Source of the DNA: Microbispora amethystogenes
GTDB taxonomy: Bacteria > Actinomycetota > Actinomycetes > Streptosporangiales > Streptosporangiaceae
Length of the DNA: 64,000 bases
Reading direction: 5' to 3'
NCBI RefSeq assembly: GCF_016863015.1
Contig: NZ_BOOB01000002.1
Location: forward strand, 49,381 to 113,380
Each line of letters starts with the position of its first letter. Within the stretch, counting starts at the first letter, position 1. Positions 1 through 7,837 of this stretch are shown here, one piece after another. The position numbers and the translations under genes are program-made. The notes beneath the pieces are model-generated. The model ran no database searches. It saw nothing but the letters and a program-made list of their open reading frames with translations, and had not been told where the DNA came from.

Positions 1-716
1 TCCAGACGCTGCAGGGTGGGGCCGAGGTCGAGGCCGAGTTCGTCGCGCAGCGCCTCCCTGGCCCGCCGCAGCGCGCCGAGCGCGTCGCCCTGCCGCCCCG
101 CGCGGTAGAGCGCGAGCGCGAGCAGCCGCCAGGCCTCCTCCCGCAGCGGGTGCGCCGAGGCGTGCGCCTCCAGGTCCGGGATCAGGGCGCCGGTGCGGCC
201 GAGCCGCAGGGCGGCGTCCGCGCGACGCTCCACGGCGAGGAGACGCAGCTCGTCCAGCCGCATCGCCTCGGCCTGCGCCCACATCAGCTCCTGGAACCCG
301 GCGAGCGCGGGCCCCCGCCAGAGCCCGAGGGCCGTCTCCATCCGCTCCAGCGTCGCCGCCGGGCCGTCGTGCTCGTTCTTGACGAGGTGCTCGAAGTGCC
401 AGGAGTCCACGTCCTCGACGCCGGCGCGCAGCGCGTACCCGGGGGGAGCCGAGACCAGGATGCCCGCCTCCTCGCGCGGCGCGCGGCCGGGTTCGAGCGC
501 CCGCCGCAGCCGCGAGACGTACCCCTGGATGGTGGACAGCGCCTGGGCGGGCGGCTCGCCGGGCCACAGCTCGTCGATGAGCGCGCTCACCGGCACCGCG
601 CGCCCTCCGGCCACGAGTAGCCGGGCGAGCACGGCCTGCTGCCGTTGCCCGCCCAGATCGAGCGTCTCACCATCGGAAATAGCCTCGAACGGCCCCAGAG
701 CACGAAAAATCACCAT
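1..716 (-). CDS. SARP-family transcriptional regulator (BTAD domain), 3' end cut by window
   Basis: The first 238 residues of a SARP/AfsR-type activator are visible. The gene opens with ATG at 716 and runs off the left edge without a stop. An N-terminal OmpR-like winged helix (about residues 1-95, with DELWPGEPP and the wing motif SAPPGYALRAG) is followed by a bacterial transcriptional activation (BTAD) domain with DELRLLAVERRADAAL and a TPR-like end (HPLREEAWRLLALALYRAGR). SARPs usually activate secondary-metabolite or other accessory operons by binding direct heptamer repeats. ATG 716 is chosen because the protein then starts immediately before the winged helix; no clear Shine-Dalgarno precedes it. 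It lies 271 bp downstream of a sensor kinase. Whether an ATPase domain follows, as in AfsR, cannot be seen. Confidence 0.9.
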   Translation of the reverse strand, partial: MVIFRALGPFEAISDGETLDLGGQRQQAVLARLLVAGGRAVPVSALIDELWPGEPPAQALSTIQGYVSRLRRALEPGRAPREEAGILVSAPPGYALRAGVEDVDSWHFEHLVKNEHDGPAATLERMETALGLWRGPALAGFQELMWAQAEAMRLDELRLLAVERRADAALRLGRTGALIPDLEAHASAHPLREEAWRLLALALYRAGRQGDALGALRRAREALRDELGLDLGPTLQRL

Positions 717-774
717 CGCACGGGTAAGCGTAAGGGCAGCGACCGCCGAAGACGCGCCGAGCGCCTCTCGGTTG

Positions 775-792
775 TGTCACGAGGTCGTGACA
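775..792. promoter_or_regulatory. perfect inverted repeat upstream of the SARP gene (candidate operator)
   Basis: TGTCACGA-GG-TCGTGACA is an 18-bp palindrome with 8-bp perfect arms, 58 bp upstream of the SARP start. It also reads as GTCAC-N6-GTGAC, which fits the GTnAC-N6-GTnAC pattern described for OmpR-type regulators such as AfsQ1. The regulator is inferred; the palindrome is directly visible. Confidence 0.55.
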
Positions 793-839
793 TGCCTGCT
801 CCCGGCCCACTTCCGCTCTGCTCCCGCCGGTCGGGGAAG

Positions 840-902
840 CGCCACCCGGCACAGCGCGAACGCCACCCGGCACAGCGCGAACGCCGCCTGGCAGAGGGCG
901 GA
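840..902. repeat. 21-bp direct repeat, two identical copies plus one degenerate
   Basis: Two identical 21-bp units (840-860 and 861-881) are followed by a degenerate third unit (882-902). They lie in the 271-bp gap between the sensor kinase and the SARP gene. A 21-bp period is close to two helical turns, so bound proteins would sit on one DNA face, as with SARP-type direct-repeat sites. The role is unproven. Confidence 0.6.
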
Positions 903-987
903 CGCGGCCGGTGTGCGGCACAAGCGGCTCTCCCAGGGGTGGGGCACCGCCCGGGAGCGGAGCCGGGGGTTTCTGTCGCGACGAGGG

Positions 988-3147
988 TCAGGCGGTGAGC
1001 GGGAACCGGGCCTCGACGACCGTGCCGCCGATGTCGGGGGCGGTGACCGTGCAGCTGCCGCCGAGCTCCGCCGCGCGTTCGCGCATCGAGGACATGCCCA
1101 CCCCCGCGCGCAGATGGGCGGGCAGGCCGATCCCGTCGTCGGCGATCCGCACCCGCAGCTCGCCGCCGCCGTCCTCCGCCCCGGCTCCCGGTCCTGCCGC
1201 TGCCCCGGCTCCTGGCCTCGCTTCCGCTTCCGGCCCTGCCGCCGCCTCCGTCTCCGCCTCGGTTTCCGGCCCCGCTCCGGTCCGGGTGACCTCGACCTGG
1301 ACCCGGGTGGCCCGCGCGTGCCGGCGCACGTTGTTCAGCGCCTCCTGCACGATGCGGTAGACCGCGACCTCCACGGCGGCGGGCAGCCCGGCGAGGTCGC
1401 CCTCGACCCGCACCGCGACGTCCACCGGCGCCTGAGCGCCCTCCTCGTGCCCGGAATCACCGGCGGGCAGCGTCTCCTCCGCGAGGGCACGGACGGCCCC
1501 CGCCAGCCCTAGGTCGTCGAGGGCGGGCGGGCGCAGGCCGTACACGACCTCGCGGATGTCGCCGGCCACGGCGTCCATGCCGACCCGCAGGTCCCGCAGC
1601 AGGCCGTCGGCGGCGGCGGGCGACCGGGTGAGGCTCACCCGCGCCATGTTGATCGTCATCGCCATCGCCCCGAGGGTCTGGCCGAGCCCGTCGTGCAGGT
1701 CGCGGCGCAGCCGCCGGCGCTCCTCCTCGCGGGCGGCCAGGATGCGCTCCCGCGACCGCTGCAGGTCGGCGGCCATGCGTACGGCGTGGGCCACGTCGGC
1801 CACGTAGGGGAGCAGGGTGGCGAGCACCCGCTCGTCGTGCGCGGCGGCGAACCTCGTGGCGCCCGGGCGGCCCACCAGCAGCCGGCCCACCGGCTCGCCG
1901 TGCCAGACCAGCGGCACCTCGCGGGGCGAGGGACCGATGTGGCCGCTCTCGACGTACCGCGGCCTGCCATCGGTGATCTCGACGGCGACCCCGCTCACGG
2001 CGAGGCCCTCCCGCACGACCGTCACCACCGAGGCGAGCGCGTCGGCGGGGTCGGCCCGCCGCACCTCCTGGGTGAGCCGCTCGGCCAGCAGCGCCGGGTC
2101 GCCCACCGGCCCGTACAGCGCGCGGTCCACGACGCGCTGCAGCGCCCGGCGCAGCGGCTGGAAGAACGCGCCCGCGAACAGCGCCGCGGCGAGCCCGGCC
2201 ACCTGGTGATACCCGGAGACGAACAGGCTGGAGGCGGCTCCGACGCCGAAGTACACGGCGCCGACCACGACGAGCAGCCCGGCCGTGACGAACGTCCGGC
2301 TGATGACGGTGTCGATGCCGTACAACCGGTAACGCAGGGCCGCGAAGAGGATCGTGAACGGGATGAACGCCGTCACGACGGTCGCCGGAACCCACATCGC
2401 CGGGCCGAGCAGGTACAACACGACGTAGAGCGCGAAGGCGGACAGCGGCCAGGCGATCTGCCGCCGGGTCACGGGGTCGGCGCGGCGCAGCCGGAGGGCG
2501 AGCGAGGCCAGCGCCGCCACCACGCAGATCTGCACCGCGTACTGCAGGACTCCCCACACCGTGCCGTAATAGGGAGCGAGGGCCCTGACCTGCAGCGGGT
2601 TGTGGATCACCGCGGGCCAGGGGTAGTCAGCGGGGTCGGGGTCGGGCCGCAGCAGGCCCAGGGCGATCTCCGTGAGGGTGACGACGACGCCGAGGACGAC
2701 GACGACCCGCCAGCGGCGGGACGAGAGGGTCCCGGTGGGGGAGTAGAGCGGGACCAGGACCGCCAGCATCAGGCCCGCCACCGCCCAGCACACGAGCTGG
2801 ACCGCCCGGGCCGCGATCGCCGCCCGCATGTCGCCCTGGGAGGCCCAGTGGAACATCAGCGCCTCGGAGGCGACGTTCCCCGAGCCCAGCAGGCCGCCGG
2901 CGCAGATCAGCCAGGCGATGCTGAGCCGGGGGCGCTGGGACACCAGGAACGCCCCGGTCAGCGGAAACGTCAGCGCGACGCCGAAGTCCGGGCTCAGCGG
3001 GGTCTGCGGCTGCCATTCGGCCGGGAGCCGGAGCTGGACCAGCACCCCCACGAGGGTCAGGACCAGCGCCACGGCCGCCATGACCCAGGCCGCCGCCCGC
3101 CCGGAGAAGCCGGAGAAGCCGGAGAGGGCCGGGGGATTTGTGTCCAT
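988..3147 (-). CDS. NarL-type membrane sensor histidine kinase, orphan (paralogue of 5575-7626)
   Basis: About 719 residues. The N-terminal half holds eight or so membrane segments, then a cytoplasmic linker. The HisKA_3 dimerisation domain has RDLHDGLGQT with phospho-acceptor His near residue 485. The HATPase domain shows QEALNNVRRHA, DDGIGLP and GMSSMRERAAELGG. The fold matches LiaS/NarX-type kinases. ATG 3147 is used; an in-frame GTG lies at 3165, and the start region carries a palindrome. No response regulator is adjacent. Compared with its paralogue, it carries an extra stretch of roughly 40 Gly/Ala/Glu/Pro-rich residues (coding about 1160-1285) inside the ATPase domain. It lies downstream of the MFS gene, 65 bp away, so cotranscription is possible. 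The signal is unknown. Confidence 0.9.
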   Translation of the reverse strand: MDTNPPALSGFSGFSGRAAAWVMAAVALVLTLVGVLVQLRLPAEWQPQTPLSPDFGVALTFPLTGAFLVSQRPRLSIAWLICAGGLLGSGNVASEALMFHWASQGDMRAAIAARAVQLVCWAVAGLMLAVLVPLYSPTGTLSSRRWRVVVVLGVVVTLTEIALGLLRPDPDPADYPWPAVIHNPLQVRALAPYYGTVWGVLQYAVQICVVAALASLALRLRRADPVTRRQIAWPLSAFALYVVLYLLGPAMWVPATVVTAFIPFTILFAALRYRLYGIDTVISRTFVTAGLLVVVGAVYFGVGAASSLFVSGYHQVAGLAAALFAGAFFQPLRRALQRVVDRALYGPVGDPALLAERLTQEVRRADPADALASVVTVVREGLAVSGVAVEITDGRPRYVESGHIGPSPREVPLVWHGEPVGRLLVGRPGATRFAAAHDERVLATLLPYVADVAHAVRMAADLQRSRERILAAREEERRRLRRDLHDGLGQTLGAMAMTINMARVSLTRSPAAADGLLRDLRVGMDAVAGDIREVVYGLRPPALDDLGLAGAVRALAEETLPAGDSGHEEGAQAPVDVAVRVEGDLAGLPAAVEVAVYRIVQEALNNVRRHARATRVQVEVTRTGAGPETEAETEAAAGPEAEARPGAGAAAGPGAGAEDGGGELRVRIADDGIGLPAHLRAGVGMSSMRERAAELGGSCTVTAPDIGGTVVEARFPLTA

Positions 3148-3150
3148 CCT

Positions 3151-3172
3151 GAAAGGGATTATCACCCCTTTC
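3151..3172. promoter_or_regulatory. inverted repeat at the sensor kinase start
   Basis: GAAAGGG-N8-CCCTTTC has perfect 7-bp arms and lies directly over the GTG at 3165, just upstream of ATG 3147. On the transcript it could form a hairpin hiding an AAAGGGG ribosome-binding sequence; as DNA it could be an operator. Only the symmetry is observed. Confidence 0.45.
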
Positions 3173-3212
3173 GCTGGATGCTGTGACCGTCCGCCACCTT
3201 ACGTATGGGGAA

Positions 3213-4439
3213 CTACACGGTCACTTCGAAGGAGCGGCGGCGGACCGCGCGGCCGAGGAGAAGCTGGGCTCCCGCCGCGAGCAGGCCGAGGCCGCCCAGC
3301 ACCGGCCAGACCAGGCTCGGCGCGTCCGCCAGCAGCCGGGTGCCGACGAGGGGCGCGAGCAGCGCTCCGGCCGACCACGACAGTCCGTACAGGCCGGAGT
3401 AACGTCCCCGCAGGTGCGCGGGGGCGAGCGTCGCGACGATCGCCCCCGGGATCCCGGCGGTCAGTGCCTCGCCGAGCGTCCAGACGGCCACGGTCGCCGC
3501 GTACCCGGCTCCCGACGACACCAGGGAGGTCAGCGCGAACCCGAGCCCGACGAGCGCGAACCCGGCCGCGAGCACCCTGGACGGGTCGAACCGGGCCAGC
3601 CAGACGGTCGTGACCGGCTGCACGACCACGATCAGCAGGCCGTTCACCGCCATCGCCATGCCGTACGCGCTGGTCGGCAGGCCCTGCCCGGTCATCGCGA
3701 GCGGCAGTGTGCTGTGGACCTGCAGGTAGACCAGCGCGTACCCCAGGTTGGCCAGCACGAAGGCCACCATCACCCGGTCACGCAGCACGTCGGCGAACCG
3801 TCCGGGCGGCGCGTCGTCACGGGACGGGCGGGTCTCCGGGATCGCCCGCCACACGAGGACGCCGAAGACCAGGCAGGTGACGGCGTCCACCCAGAACAAC
3901 ACCGTGAAGCCCGAGCGGGCGAGCCAGCCGCCGGCCACCATCGCCACCGCGAACCCGAGGTTGACCGCCCAGAACAGCAGCCCGAAGGCCCGGGGCCGGT
4001 CCTCCGGCGGCACCAGGTCGGCGACGATCGCCTGCGACGCCGGGCGGTAGGCGTCCACCACGATCCCCAGCACGAGCATCCCCGCGACGAGCCCCGGCAC
4101 GCTCGTGGTGTAGCCGAGCGCGAGCATGGTGACGGCCGTCGCGACCATCCCGCCCGTCAGGGTGGCGCGGCGTCCGAGGTGGTCGCTGAGCCACCCCGCG
4201 ACGGGCTGCGCCAGCAGCGACCCCACCCCGAACATGGTCATCACCAGTCCGGCGGTCGCCAGCGGCAGGCCCCGCGCCTGCGTGAGGTAGACGCCGATGA
4301 ACGGCTCCACCATCGTGCCGAGACGGTTCACGAACGAGCCGCCGAACAGCACCCAGAACGGCCGGGGCAGGCCGCCGGCCCTCGACCGGAGGAACCCGGT
4401 CCCGCCTGCCCTGCCGGTGAAGGTTGTCACGCCGATCAC
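3213..4439 (-). CDS. major facilitator superfamily transporter (drug-efflux type)
   Basis: 408 residues, about twelve hydrophobic segments, the usual length for MFS proteins. The loop between helices 2 and 3 carries the signature GWLSDHLGRRATL (motif A), typical of proton-coupled drug exporters. The start is GTG at 4439, with a second in-frame GTG at 4430. It is divergent from an ArsR-type regulator with 78 bp between the start codons, the usual layout of a repressor controlling its exporter. The substrate cannot be deduced. Confidence 0.88.
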   Translation of the reverse strand: MIGVTTFTGRAGGTGFLRSRAGGLPRPFWVLFGGSFVNRLGTMVEPFIGVYLTQARGLPLATAGLVMTMFGVGSLLAQPVAGWLSDHLGRRATLTGGMVATAVTMLALGYTTSVPGLVAGMLVLGIVVDAYRPASQAIVADLVPPEDRPRAFGLLFWAVNLGFAVAMVAGGWLARSGFTVLFWVDAVTCLVFGVLVWRAIPETRPSRDDAPPGRFADVLRDRVMVAFVLANLGYALVYLQVHSTLPLAMTGQGLPTSAYGMAMAVNGLLIVVVQPVTTVWLARFDPSRVLAAGFALVGLGFALTSLVSSGAGYAATVAVWTLGEALTAGIPGAIVATLAPAHLRGRYSGLYGLSWSAGALLAPLVGTRLLADAPSLVWPVLGGLGLLAAGAQLLLGRAVRRRSFEVTV

Positions 4440-4467
4440 TGTTGGACATGCCGGGTCCGCCGTGCGA

Positions 4468-4491
4468 ATGTTTTAGGCCTCGCTGAAACAT
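4468..4491. promoter_or_regulatory. inverted repeat in the MFS/ArsR divergent promoter
   Basis: ATGTTT-N12-AAACAT has 6-bp perfect arms between the two divergent start codons. Position and spacing suit a dimeric winged-helix repressor acting on both promoters. Regulator identity is inferred from proximity. Confidence 0.5.
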
Positions 4492-4517
4492 GGGGCACTG
4501 GAACATGGGGGCGCGCG

Positions 4518-5477
4518 GTGCCGGTGGAGTGGCGGTTCACGCCGGACGACGTGGCGCGGCTGAGGTTCGCCTTCTCCCCGATGTGGGAGCTCGTGGCCAG
4601 CCTCAGGGTGCTGCGGGCCCCGGACCGCCACTCGCCGCACCTGCCGTGGCTGCGAGCCGTACGGCCGCGCCTGCGGGGGCTCGACCTCACCGACCTGTTC
4701 GCGCTGGTGCCGGTGAGCGGCTATCTGCCCGACTTCCTCACGCCGCCGCCGGACACGCCGCTGCCCGGCTTCCCCGCCGAGCTGGAGCGGGTCCGCGCCA
4801 CGCCTCCCGGCACGGCGTACGAGGAGGCGGCGTGGGTGCAGACGCCCGATCCCGCGGCCCTCGCGCGGTTCACGGCCGACCCCGCCGCGGGCGTACGGCG
4901 GGCGGCGGACCTGCTGGAACGGTACTGGACGGTCGCCCTGGAGGAGTTCTGGCCGGCGGTCCGCGCGCTGCTGGAGGCGGACGTGATGTGGCGCGCCCGC
5001 ACGCTCGCGGCCGGGGGAGTGCGTGAGCTGTTCGCGGACCTGCACCCCGAGGTCGCCTGGCACGGCGACCGGCTGGTGACCGCCAGGAGATGCGCCTACG
5101 ACGGCGACCTCGGCGGCGACGGCCTCGTCCTGGTGCCGAGCGCCTTCTCCCGGCCGGGCGTCGCCGTCATGTACGAGCCGTACCGGCCCATGCTGTGTTA
5201 CCCGGCGCGCGGGGTGGGCACGCTGTGGTCGGCCGGCGTGCCCTGCACCCCGGAGCTGGCCGCGCTCATCGGCCGCACCCGGGCCCAGGTGCTGACCGCG
5301 CTGGCCGAGCCCGGCACGACCACCGCGCTCGCCCGGCGGCTCGGCCTCACACCGGGCGCGGTGAGCCAGCACCTCACCGTGCTGTCCGGCGGCGGGCTCG
5401 TGACGCGGCAGCGGCTCGGCCGCGAGGTGCTCTACCGGCGGACCCCGGTCGGGGACGCGCTGACCGGGGTCCGCTGA
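4518..5477 (+). CDS. ArsR-family regulator with N-terminal DUF5937-like domain
   Basis: 319 residues. The long N-terminal part (about 1-235, VEWRFTPDDVARLRFAFSPM onward) resembles the DUF5937 domain fused to ArsR-type regulators in actinobacteria. The last 80 residues form a winged helix: LAEPGTTTALARRLGLTPG, then VSQHLTVLSGGGLVTRQR and VLYRRTPVGDAL. GTG 4518 follows a GGGGGCG stretch; another in-frame GTG lies at 4524. There is no cysteine metal-box of the SmtB type, so an organic ligand is more likely than a metal. It probably represses the divergent MFS gene and itself. Confidence 0.82.
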   Translation: MPVEWRFTPDDVARLRFAFSPMWELVASLRVLRAPDRHSPHLPWLRAVRPRLRGLDLTDLFALVPVSGYLPDFLTPPPDTPLPGFPAELERVRATPPGTAYEEAAWVQTPDPAALARFTADPAAGVRRAADLLERYWTVALEEFWPAVRALLEADVMWRARTLAAGGVRELFADLHPEVAWHGDRLVTARRCAYDGDLGGDGLVLVPSAFSRPGVAVMYEPYRPMLCYPARGVGTLWSAGVPCTPELAALIGRTRAQVLTALAEPGTTTALARRLGLTPGAVSQHLTVLSGGGLVTRQRLGREVLYRRTPVGDALTGVR

Positions 5478-5489
5478 TCCGGCCCCATC

Positions 5490-5559
5490 GACTTGAGCTC
5501 GCCGACTTGGGCTCGCCGACTTGGGCTAGCCGGCCTGTGCTCGCCGACCCGTGTCCGCC
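5490..5559. repeat. tandem repeat, five 14-bp units
   Basis: Units start at 5490, 5504, 5518, 5532 and 5546, with consensus gacttgggctcgcc decaying towards the right. The array fills most of the 97-bp gap between two convergent genes. The same 14-bp period in the same kind of position occurs at 48614-48683. No clear hairpin terminator is present here. Confidence 0.85.
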
Positions 5560-5574
5560 TGTTCGGCGCGGCCG

Positions 5575-7626
5575 TCAGGACCACGCGCCGCCGAGGGACG
5601 GCCCGGGTACGGCCGGCAGACGGGCCGTGACGGTCGCGCCCCGGCCGGGCTCGGAGGTGACGGTGCAGGTGCCGCCCAGCTCGGCCGCCCGCTCCGCCAT
5701 CGAGCACAGGCCGACCCCCGCCCTGCGGTCGGCCGGGAGCCCCACGCCGTCGTCGGACACCGTCACCCGCAGCTCGCCGTTCCGGTGCAGGGCCACCCGC
5801 ACGCGCCGCGCCCGCGCGTGCTTGCGCACGTTGGTCAGCGCCTCCTGCACGATCCGGTAGGCCGCCACCTCCGCGGCGGCGGGCAGCCCGGCGAGGTCGC
5901 CGGTCACCTCGACCTCGGCGACCGACTCCGCCCCGGCCGCCAGGCCCGGCCGGGCCTCCTCCACCAGGGCCCGTACGGCTCCCGCCAGCCCGAGGTCGTC
6001 GAGCGCGGGGGGACGCAGGCCGTACACGAGCTGGCGGACGTCGGCGGTGACGGTGTCCATGCCTTCGCGCAGGCCGCGCAGCAGCGTGTCGGCGGCGTCG
6101 GGGGAGCGTTCCAGGCTGACCCGCGCCGCGTTGAGCGTCATCGCCATCGACGCCAGCGTCTGCCCGAGCCCGTCGTGCAGGTCGCGGCGGAGCCGCCGCC
6201 GCTCCTCCTCCCCGGCGGTCAGGATGCGTTCGCGGGAGCGCTGCAGCGCGGTGGTCAGCAGCACCGTGTGCGCGGCGTCCGCGACGTACGGCGCCAGCAC
6301 CGCGATCACCCGCTCGTCGTGGGCGGCGGGGAACCGGCGGCGGCCCGGCGGCCCGATCAGCATCCGGCCGACCGGCTCGCCGTGCCACACCAGCGGCATC
6401 TCGCGCGCCACCGGGCCGACCCGGCCGCTGGTCGTGGTCTTCCCGTCGGGGTCCCCGTCGATCTGCACCGCGATGCCGGTGACCGACAGGCCGTCGCGCA
6501 GCACGTCCAGGGCGGTGAGCAGGGCGTGCGCGGGGTCGGTGTGCGGCAGTCGCCGCCGGAGACCGGCGGCCAGCGCGTGCGGGTCGCCGCCCCTGCCGTA
6601 CAACGCGTGGTCGGCCAGGCGCTGCAGGCCGCGGCGGATCGGATGGAAGAACGCCCCGGCGAACAGGGCCGCGGCCAGCCCGGCGAAGCGGTCGACGCCG
6701 GACAGCACCAGGCTGGAGCCCGCGCCCACGAGCACGTAGACGGCGGCGACCACGCCGACCAGTCCGGCGCCGACGAGGGTGCGGCTGATCAGCGTGTCGA
6801 TGCCGTAGAGCCGGTAGCGCAGCACGGCGACCGCGATCGCGGCCGGCACCAGGGGCAGCGTCAGGGTGGCCGTCCACCAGACCGGATAGCCGATCACCCA
6901 CGGGACGACCAGGCCGGCCATGGCGACCAGCGGCCAGAGGATCTGCCGGCGCTCGATCCCGTCGGCCCGGTGGAACCGCACGACGAGCGAGGAGAACGCC
7001 AGCGCCATCCCCACCGCGACGACCATGTGCAGGCCCTGCCGGGTGTGGTCGTAGTAGGGCGCGAAGGCCGCCACCTCCAGCGCGTTGCCGCCGGTGCGGA
7101 CGCTCGACGGGGCGATCCACGAGCACAGCCAGTCGAGGCCGAGGGCCGTCGCGGTGATCGCCCCGGGCACGCACCACCGCTTGGAGAGGATCCGCCCGGT
7201 CGGATACAGCAACGGCAGCAGCACGCCGAGGGCGTACGTCGTGAGGTTCCACACCCCGTCGGCGAACACCCACAGCGGGTGGACCAGCGGATGCCCCCCG
7301 TTCAGGACGAGCAGGGCCGCCGTGTTGGCCGCGAGGATGTTGGCGGCCGAGCCCAGGCCGCCCAGGCACAGCAGCCAGCCGAGCAGCAGCCGGGGCCGGG
7401 AGATCACCAGCAGCGCCCCGAAGATCGGGAACGTGGTGCCGGCCACGTCCTCCGGGGCGAACGGCAGCGGGTTGTAGGGGGACGGCGGCAGTTGCGCGGT
7501 CACCCAGATGTCGCCGATCTCCAGGGCGATCGCCGCGCACGCGATGGCCACCGCGACGGCCGGGCCGTACGCCCGCACCCGGCCGGGCCAGTCGGGGGCG
7601 CGCGTGTCGAGCGGCGGTCGTGCCAC
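5575..7626 (-). CDS. NarL-type membrane sensor histidine kinase, orphan (second paralogue)
   Basis: 683 residues with the same architecture as the kinase at 988-3147: eight or so N-terminal membrane helices, a linker with GLAAALFAGAFFHPIRRGLQ, then HisKA_3 (RDLHDGLGQTLASMAM, His near residue 484) and HATPase (QEALTNVRKHARARRV, DDGVGLP, GLCSMAERAAELGG). GTG 7626 is chosen because AAGGAG stands nine bases upstream; an ATG eleven codons earlier has no such site. No response regulator is adjacent. It is convergent with the ArsR gene. The two paralogues flank the exporter/regulator pair, suggesting local duplication. Confidence 0.9.
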   Translation of the reverse strand: MARPPLDTRAPDWPGRVRAYGPAVAVAIACAAIALEIGDIWVTAQLPPSPYNPLPFAPEDVAGTTFPIFGALLVISRPRLLLGWLLCLGGLGSAANILAANTAALLVLNGGHPLVHPLWVFADGVWNLTTYALGVLLPLLYPTGRILSKRWCVPGAITATALGLDWLCSWIAPSSVRTGGNALEVAAFAPYYDHTRQGLHMVVAVGMALAFSSLVVRFHRADGIERRQILWPLVAMAGLVVPWVIGYPVWWTATLTLPLVPAAIAVAVLRYRLYGIDTLISRTLVGAGLVGVVAAVYVLVGAGSSLVLSGVDRFAGLAAALFAGAFFHPIRRGLQRLADHALYGRGGDPHALAAGLRRRLPHTDPAHALLTALDVLRDGLSVTGIAVQIDGDPDGKTTTSGRVGPVAREMPLVWHGEPVGRMLIGPPGRRRFPAAHDERVIAVLAPYVADAAHTVLLTTALQRSRERILTAGEEERRRLRRDLHDGLGQTLASMAMTLNAARVSLERSPDAADTLLRGLREGMDTVTADVRQLVYGLRPPALDDLGLAGAVRALVEEARPGLAAGAESVAEVEVTGDLAGLPAAAEVAAYRIVQEALTNVRKHARARRVRVALHRNGELRVTVSDDGVGLPADRRAGVGLCSMAERAAELGGTCTVTSEPGRGATVTARLPAVPGPSLGGAWS

Positions 7627-7767
7627 GGGTGGGAACTCCTTCTGGTCGTGCACCGGCATGCGGGGACCGTAGAACGCGCGGGTCGATGCTCACTGGACGC
7701 CGGATCAACACCGGATCAATGGCATCGACGACGCGTGGGCCCGGTTGGTTCGCTCTCACACCCCCTC

Positions 7768-7783
7768 GTAACCCCTGTGAAAC
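7768..7783 (+). promoter_or_regulatory. GlnR box upstream of glnA2
   Basis: GTAAC-CCCTGT-GAAAC matches the a-site/b-site pair of the actinobacterial GlnR consensus (gTnAC-N6-GaAAC) exactly. It lies 54 bp before the glnA2 start. GlnR is the global nitrogen regulator of Streptomyces and relatives. Binding is inferred from sequence and from the gene it precedes. Confidence 0.72.
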
Positions 7784-7837
7784 ACTGACGAGGCAGACTG
7801 GTAGACACGCCGTTCTGTGAACTCCGAGAGGTACGCC

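Noticed and set aside
3183..4517. Long N-terminal extension of the ArsR/DUF5937 protein
   Set aside because: The frame is open far upstream, but it lies antisense to the MFS gene and is compositionally a shadow. The domain begins at 4518.
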